Assembly (NCBI RefSeq): GCF_030406725.1
Contig: NZ_CP129107.1
Coordinates: forward strand, 124,001 to 188,000
DNA: 64,000 nt
Direction: 5' to 3'
Origin: Alteriqipengyuania flavescens
GTDB lineage: Bacteria; Pseudomonadota; Alphaproteobacteria; Sphingomonadales; Sphingomonadaceae
This document shows, piece by piece, positions 59,417-64,000 of the stretch (position 1 is the stretch's first letter; each line of letters begins with the position of its first letter). The notes beneath the pieces were generated by a model, which was given only the letters and a program-made list of their open reading frames with translations, was not told the origin of the DNA and did no database searches. The translations under genes and the position numbers were made by a program.

Positions 59417-60799
59417 TCAGGCCGCAGCGGCGCGGCGGTCGACCCCTTCTTCCACCAGCATTTCGGCAATCGCGAAGGCGAGTTCGAGCGATTGCGCGGC
59501 GTTGAGGCGCGGGTCGCAATGCGTGTGATAGCGATCGCCCAGCCGTTCGTCGGTGATCGCCACCGCGCCGCCGGTGCATTCGGTCACGTCCTGCCCGGTC
59601 ATTTCCAGATGGATGCCGCCGGCATGGGTGCCTTCGGCCTTGTGGACCGCGAAGAAGCCGCGAACCTCGCCCATGATCCGCTCGAAAGGCCGCGTCTTGT
59701 AGCCACTGTCCGCCTTCACGACATTGCCGTGCATCGGGTCGCAGTTCCACACCACCGGGTGCCCTTCGCGCTCGATCGCGCGGACAAGCTTCGGCAGGCC
59801 GGCTTCCACCTTGTCGTGGCCGAAGCGGCTGATCAGCACGATCTTGCCCGCCTCGCGCGAGGGGTTGAGCGTATCGAGGATGCGCACGAGGACGTCCGGC
59901 TCCAGGCTCGGCCCGCATTTCACGCCCAGCGGATTGCCGATGCCGCGCGCAAATTCCACGTGCGCGCTGCCATCGAACCGCGTGCGATCGCCGATCCACA
60001 GCATGTGGGCGCTGGTATCGTACCAGTCGCCGGTCAGCGAATCCTGCCGCGTCATCGCCTGTTCGTAAGGAAGCAGCAGCGCTTCGTGGCTGGTGTAAAA
60101 GCTGGTGCCCTGCAGTTGCGGCACGGTTGCCGGATCGATCCCGCAGGCTTCCATGAAATCGAGCGCTTCGCCGATGCGGTCGGCGGTTTGCGCGAACTTG
60201 TCCGCCCACGGGCTGCGGCCCATGAAATCGAGCGTCCACTGGTGGACCTTGCGCAAATTGGCATAGCCACCGGTCGAGAACGCCCGCAGCAGGTTCAGCG
60301 TCGCCGCGCTCTGGTTATAGGCGCGCACCATGCGCTGCGGATCGTTACGGCGCGTCTCGGCATCGAATTCGATCCCGTTCACGTTGTCGCCGAAGTAGCT
60401 CGGCAGGGTTTGCTGCCCCTGCGTTTCGGTATCGCTGCTGCGCGGCTTGGCGAACTGGCCCGCCATGCGCCCCACCTTCACCACCGGGCTCTTGCCGGCG
60501 AAAGTCAGAACGACCGCCATCTGCAGGATCACGCGAAACGTGTCGCGGATGTTGTTCGGGTGGAATTCGGCAAAGCTTTCCGCGCAGTCGCCGCCCTGCA
60601 GCAGGAACGCCTCGCCGCGGCATACCTCGGCCAGTTCCGCCTTCAGTGCCCGCGCCTCGCCCGCGAAGACGAGCGGGGGGAAGGACGACAGCGTGCCGGT
60701 CGCCTCTGCCAGCGCTGCCTCGTCCTCGTAGCGGGGCAGGTGCTTCGCTTCGAAACCTGTCCAGCTGCCGGGTTGCCAATCGTGTGCCATTATTTCCAT
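59417..60799 (-). CDS. aroG: class II 3-deoxy-7-phosphoheptulonate (DAHP) synthase
   Basis: This enzyme condenses phosphoenolpyruvate and erythrose-4-phosphate to start the shikimate pathway. The 460-aa protein is of the plant-like class [74 protein letters not shown] and NDPMHGN-like [12 protein letters not shown]. The symbol is used loosely, since class II enzymes share no sequence similarity with E. coli AroG. Start ATG 60799 or 60790; GGAGG is upstream. It faces the pckA terminator. Confidence 0.93.
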   Translation of the reverse strand: MEIMAHDWQPGSWTGFEAKHLPRYEDEAALAEATGTLSSFPPLVFAGEARALKAELAEVCRGEAFLLQGGDCAESFAEFHPNNIRDTFRVILQMAVVLTFAGKSPVVKVGRMAGQFAKPRSSDTETQGQQTLPSYFGDNVNGIEFDAETRRNDPQRMVRAYNQSAATLNLLRAFSTGGYANLRKVHQWTLDFMGRSPWADKFAQTADRIGEALDFMEACGIDPATVPQLQGTSFYTSHEALLLPYEQAMTRQDSLTGDWYDTSAHMLWIGDRTRFDGSAHVEFARGIGNPLGVKCGPSLEPDVLVRILDTLNPSREAGKIVLISRFGHDKVEAGLPKLVRAIEREGHPVVWNCDPMHGNVVKADSGYKTRPFERIMGEVRGFFAVHKAEGTHAGGIHLEMTGQDVTECTGGAVAITDERLGDRYHTHCDPRLNAAQSLELAFAIAEMLVEEGVDRRAAAA

Positions 60800-60915
60800 C
60801 CGTTACTCGGCCTCCAACCTAGGGGTTGGCCGGTCGGATTGCCAGAAACGGAATTTGGGCCGCGGGCAAGCGCGCTTTTCCGATCACCTTGATCGGGTGC
60901 GAGGACGCGGGGCCA

Positions 60916-60957
60916 GAGAAAACCCCCGCGACGGTCTCCCGAGCGGGGGTTTTTCTC
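60916..60957 (-). terminator. rho-independent terminator of pckA
   Basis: GAGAAAACCCCCGC pairs with GCGGGGGTTTTTCTC around a 13-base loop. Read on the minus strand it is a GC stem followed by TTTT, placed 25 bases after the pckA stop at 60982. It can work in both directions. Confidence 0.85.
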
Positions 60958-60981
60958 ATGACGCTACATGCCGGCAGCGCG

Positions 60982-62571
60982 TCAGGCGGCGGCCGGTGCC
61001 GCGTCGCGTACGCCCTGATCGACATGCGCCGCAAAGGGTTCGAAATTGTCGACGAAAAGCTGGACCAGCTTTTCTGCCGTGCGGTCGTATTCCTCCCCGT
61101 CCGCCCAGGTCGAGCGCGGGTCCAGAATTGCGCTGTCCACACCCGGCACCGCGACCGGGACTTCGAAACCGAAGTTCGGATCCTTGCGGAATTCGGCATC
61201 GTTCAGGCTGCCGTCGAGCGCGGCATTGAGCAGCGCGCGGGTTGCCTTGATCGGCATGCGGTGGCCGGTGCCGTACTTGCCGCCGGTCCAGCCGGTGTTG
61301 ACCAGCCAGCACTGCACGCCGCCATCGGCGATGCGCTTCTTCAGCAGGTTGCCGTAGACGCTGGGATGGCGCGGCATGAAAGGTGCTCCGAAGCAGGTGC
61401 TGAACGTCGCTTCCGGCTCGGTCACGCCGATTTCGGTGCCGGCGACCTTGGCGGTGTAGCCCGACAGGAAGTGGTACATCGCCTGGTCGGGCGTCAGCCG
61501 CGCGATCGGAGGCAGCACGCCGAACGCATCGGCGGTCAGCATGATGACGTTGCTGGGCGGCGGGCCCATGTTGTCTTCGCTGGTGTTGGGAATGCTGCTG
61601 AGCGGATAGGCGCCGCGCGTATTCTCGGCGAGGCTGTTGTCGTCGAGGTCGATCTCGCCGTTCGCGTCCATCACCACGTTTTCGAGTACGGTGCCTTCCA
61701 TCTTGGTGGTGGCGTAGATTTCGGGCTCCGCTTCCGGATCGAGGCGGATCATCTTGGCATAGCAGCCGCCTTCGAAATTGAAGACCGCCGTGTCCGACCA
61801 GCCATGCTCGTCGTCGCCGATCAGCGTGCGGCTGGCATCGGCGCTGAGCGTGGTCTTGCCGGTACCCGACAGGCCGAAGAACACCGCGCTCTTGCCGTCG
61901 GGGCCGATATTGGCGCTGCAGTGCATGGGCATCACGCCTTGCGGCGGGAGCAGGTAGTTGAGGATGCCGAAGACGCTCTTCTTCATTTCGCCGGCGTATT
62001 GCGTGCCGCCGATCAGGACGAGCTTTTCGGACAGGTTGACCGCGATCACGGTCTCGCTGCGCGTGCCGTGGCGTTCCGGGTCCGCCTTGAAGCTGGGCAG
62101 GTCGATGATCGTGTAATCGGGCGAGAAGCCGTCCAGCTCGCTCGCCGTCGGACGGCAAAGCATCGTGCGGATGAACTGGTTGTGCCACGCGAATTCGTTG
62201 ATGACGCGAACGTTGGCGCGATATTCGGGCTGGGATCCGCCGAACAGATCGGCCACGTAGAGGTCGCCCTTGTCCTTCAGCGCGGCCAGAAAATCGGCCT
62301 TCAGCGCGGCAAAATGCTCCGGCGACATGGAGGCGTTGTTGTCCCACCAGACGGTGTCTTCCGTTTCGCCGTCGCGGACGATGAACTTGTCCTTCGCGCT
62401 GCGGCCGGTGTGCTTGCCGGTTTCGACCACCAGCGGACCGTCCTTGGCGCGCTTGCCCTCCCCGTTGGCGAGCGCCGCCTCGGTCAGCTCCTCGCTCGAC
62501 AGGTTGGCGTGGATCGTCGCGGCGGTTTCGATACCTTGGGCGGACAGCGGAACGGAAAGCGTGTGGGCCAA
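60982..62571 (-). CDS. pckA: phosphoenolpyruvate carboxykinase (ATP)
   Basis: PckA decarboxylates oxaloacetate to phosphoenolpyruvate with ATP, the first step of gluconeogenesis. The 529-aa protein has [17 protein letters not shown], the kinase-1a loop [11 protein letters not shown] (about 236-246), the metal motif [12 protein letters not shown] and [17 protein letters not shown]. Start is a TTG at 62571 with GGAG seven bases upstream. It is divergent from chvI, an arrangement known from other alphaproteobacteria. Confidence 0.96.
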   Translation of the reverse strand: MAHTLSVPLSAQGIETAATIHANLSSEELTEAALANGEGKRAKDGPLVVETGKHTGRSAKDKFIVRDGETEDTVWWDNNASMSPEHFAALKADFLAALKDKGDLYVADLFGGSQPEYRANVRVINEFAWHNQFIRTMLCRPTASELDGFSPDYTIIDLPSFKADPERHGTRSETVIAVNLSEKLVLIGGTQYAGEMKKSVFGILNYLLPPQGVMPMHCSANIGPDGKSAVFFGLSGTGKTTLSADASRTLIGDDEHGWSDTAVFNFEGGCYAKMIRLDPEAEPEIYATTKMEGTVLENVVMDANGEIDLDDNSLAENTRGAYPLSSIPNTSEDNMGPPPSNVIMLTADAFGVLPPIARLTPDQAMYHFLSGYTAKVAGTEIGVTEPEATFSTCFGAPFMPRHPSVYGNLLKKRIADGGVQCWLVNTGWTGGKYGTGHRMPIKATRALLNAALDGSLNDAEFRKDPNFGFEVPVAVPGVDSAILDPRSTWADGEEYDRTAEKLVQLFVDNFEPFAAHVDQGVRDAAPAAA

Positions 62572-62633
62572 TGGAAACTCCGTGGCGTAACAGGTCTGGT
62601 GGACGGCGCGAGGCAGGCGAACGACACGCTGGG

Positions 62634-62647
62634 TGCATTCGTATGCA
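62634..62647 (-). promoter_or_regulatory. dyad just downstream of the pckA start site, candidate operator
   Basis: TGCAT-TCGT-ATGCA is a perfect 5-bp dyad around a four-base centre, about 10-23 bases after the predicted transcription start of pckA. This is a classical place for a repressor or for a small RNA fold. The binding protein cannot be named. Confidence 0.35.
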
Positions 62648-62663
62648 AGCGACCTTTGCGCCG

Positions 62664-62692
62664 CCTTTAGGGGCCCGTACCGATTCCGTCAA
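62664..62692 (-). promoter_or_regulatory. pckA promoter
   Basis: On the minus strand TTGACG (62687-62692) and TAAAGG (62664-62669) are separated by 17 bases. Transcription would start near 62657 and give a leader of about 85 bases before the TTG start of pckA. Confidence 0.6.
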
Positions 62693-62766
62693 TTTCGCTG
62701 CGGCTGTCCGCGCGAAAAATCCCCTGCGTTGTGCAGTCGGGCCTGCCGCGCTATCTCCGGCGGACG

Positions 62767-63522
62767 ATGGAAACCGACACACCCGAACTGGCCCCCGGCG
62801 CCGCATCTAGCGCTGACAACCGCGTCATCGCGCTGGTCGACGACGACCGCAACATCCTGACCACGCTGGCGATTGCCCTGCAGGCCGAAGGCTTCGTCAC
62901 CCGCCTCTACACCGATGGCGAAACGGCGCTGAAGGCCTTGCTGGAAAACCCGCCGGACCTGGCCGTGTTCGACATCAAGATGCCCAAGATGGACGGGATG
63001 GAACTGCTCGCCAAGCTGCGCGAACATTCCGACCTTCCAGTTATCTTCCTCACCAGCAAGGACGAGGAGGCTGACGAGGCGGCCGGCCTTGCGATGGGCG
63101 CGGACGATTACATCGCCAAACCCTATAGCCAGCGCCTGCTGCTCGCCCGCATCCACGCGATCCTGCGCCGCAGCGGATCGCCCGCCCATGCCGGCCCGCA
63201 CGGCGACGAGGACGGCTCCGGCATCGTCACCCGTGGCCGGCTGGGCATGGACCCCGCGCGGCACCGCGTGACCTGGGACGGCGTGCCAGTGGCCCTCACC
63301 GTGACCGAATTCCTTATCCTCGAAGCGCTCGCCCAGCGTCCCGGCGTCATCAAGAGCCGCAACCAGTTGATGGACGCGGCCTATCCGGACGACATCTTCG
63401 TCGACGACCGGACGGTGGACAGCCACATCAAGCGCATGCGGCGCAAGTTCCGCGCCAAGGATCCGGAGTTTTCCGGCATCGAGACGCTTTACGGTGCAGG
63501 ATACAGCTTCTCCGGTGCGTGA
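62767..63522 (+). CDS. chvI: response regulator of the ChvI group (OmpR family)
   Basis: A 251-aa response regulator: receiver domain with VDDDRN acidic pocket (about 25-28), phosphoacceptor D69 in [12 protein letters not shown], conserved Thr/Lys in [10 protein letters not shown] and YIAKPYS, then an OmpR-type winged helix ending [20 protein letters not shown]. With ChvG it answers acid or envelope stress in rhizobia and others. The start is ATG 62767; an upstream ATG (62731) would add 12 unlikely residues. Divergent from pckA. Confidence 0.9.
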   Translation: METDTPELAPGAASSADNRVIALVDDDRNILTTLAIALQAEGFVTRLYTDGETALKALLENPPDLAVFDIKMPKMDGMELLAKLREHSDLPVIFLTSKDEEADEAAGLAMGADDYIAKPYSQRLLLARIHAILRRSGSPAHAGPHGDEDGSGIVTRGRLGMDPARHRVTWDGVPVALTVTEFLILEALAQRPGVIKSRNQLMDAAYPDDIFVDDRTVDSHIKRMRRKFRAKDPEFSGIETLYGAGYSFSGA

Positions 63523-64000
63523 GCCTGCCGAGACCGGGCTCGACCCGCACGATCCGGGCCGGATCGCGCCCCGCTTCGCGCGTTTTGACCTTGCCCGCGG
63601 TGCCTCGCTCACCACGCGCATCCTGCTGCTCAACATCATTCCCATTGCGCTGCTTGCCGGCTCGGTCTTCTACCTCGACAGCTATCGCCGCCAACTGACC
63701 GGGGAACGGTTCCGCCTGGCGCAGGTAGAAGCCCAGATCATCGCCGAGGCCTTGGCCGGCGCGTCGCAGGAACGCCAGGAGGCGCTGCTGATCCAGATCG
63801 GCAAGGAACAGCAGCTGCGCATCCGCCTTTACGATCCCGAAGGCGTGCTGACGCAGGACAGTTTCGTGCTGGGCGAACCCGCCTACACGCTTGACGACCC
63901 CACCGACGACAGCTGGGTCGAACGCTGGGGCCGCTCGCTCGACGCCGGAATGGACGCGATGCTGGGCGCCCCCCCGGTGCCCGACTATGTCGAGCCCGAG
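63515..64000 (+). CDS. chvG: sensor histidine kinase of the ChvG group (partial, N-terminal 162 residues)
   Basis: Starts at GTG 63515, overlapping chvI by eight bases, and runs off the window. It shows a cytoplasmic lead ([20 protein letters not shown]), a first transmembrane helix ([19 protein letters not shown], about 47-65), then a periplasmic sensor domain beginning [20 protein letters not shown]. The kinase domain is beyond 64000. Assignment rests on the stex-like start pattern after the helix, pairing with chvI and location beside pckA. Confidence 0.85.
   Translation, partial: MREPAETGLDPHDPGRIAPRFARFDLARGASLTTRILLLNIIPIALLAGSVFYLDSYRRQLTGERFRLAQVEAQIIAEALAGASQERQEALLIQIGKEQQLRIRLYDPEGVLTQDSFVLGEPAYTLDDPTDDSWVERWGRSLDAGMDAMLGAPPVPDYVEPE

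Overview
This is a contiguous stretch of a high-GC alphaproteobacterial chromosome. Gene content and order point to Sphingomonadales, most likely the Erythrobacteraceae; this is an inference from content, because the window holds no rRNA. Pointers are a ChvI/ChvG two-component pair divergent from pckA, a plant/alphaproteobacterial-type glutamate-cysteine ligase, a class II DAHP synthase, a BamB/YfgM-like pair, and thiol-disulfide proteins just upstream of smc. No integrase, transposase, CRISPR array or rRNA operon was seen. One tRNA gene (Gln, anticodon TTG) is present.

Layout. 1-12.4 kb is housekeeping: a gene end, a FrnE-like oxidoreductase, NudC, a Tat-exported serine hydrolase, MutY divergent from a DciA-type helicase loader, two thioredoxin-fold exported proteins, SMC, UbiA/SRAP and RsmE. 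12.4-27 kb has GshA, a membrane methyltransferase-like protein, BamB and its partner, a glycosyltransferase, SelO, AstD, RarD, dihydroorotase, YgfZ and a TetR/metal-dependent-hydrolase divergent pair. 28-40.5 kb carries rplU-rpmA with a recognisable promoter and terminator, a compact moaA-moaD-moaE set, folB beside a short SDR-like remnant, TlyA, a branched-chain aminotransferase, a sensor kinase, topoisomerase IB, a YghU-type GST, ArgE and tRNA-Gln.

40.6-55.5 kb is a surface-polysaccharide locus. It opens with a tightly overlapping eight-gene plus-strand operon: gmd, a ColD-like dehydratase with His in place of the PLP lysine, an SDR, two glycosyltransferases, an fcl/colC-type synthase, a WcaI-like glycosyltransferase and a flippase. 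A mosaic of genes on alternating strands follows: two more glycosyltransferases, a Wzy-like polymerase and a phage-tail-like pair with a beta-helix protein. Together gmd, the ColD-like enzyme and the fcl/colC homologue suggest a GDP-linked 3,6-dideoxyhexose such as L-colitose. 55.8-64 kb holds a decayed TonB-dependent receptor, an aspartic protease, egtB-egtD for ergothioneine, DAHP synthase, pckA and chvI-chvG (the last cut by the window end).

The least explained stretch is 34.5-34.95 kb. It contains a 15-base perfect complement of the 16S rRNA 3' tail placed at ideal distance before an 18-codon reading frame, followed by three hairpins.
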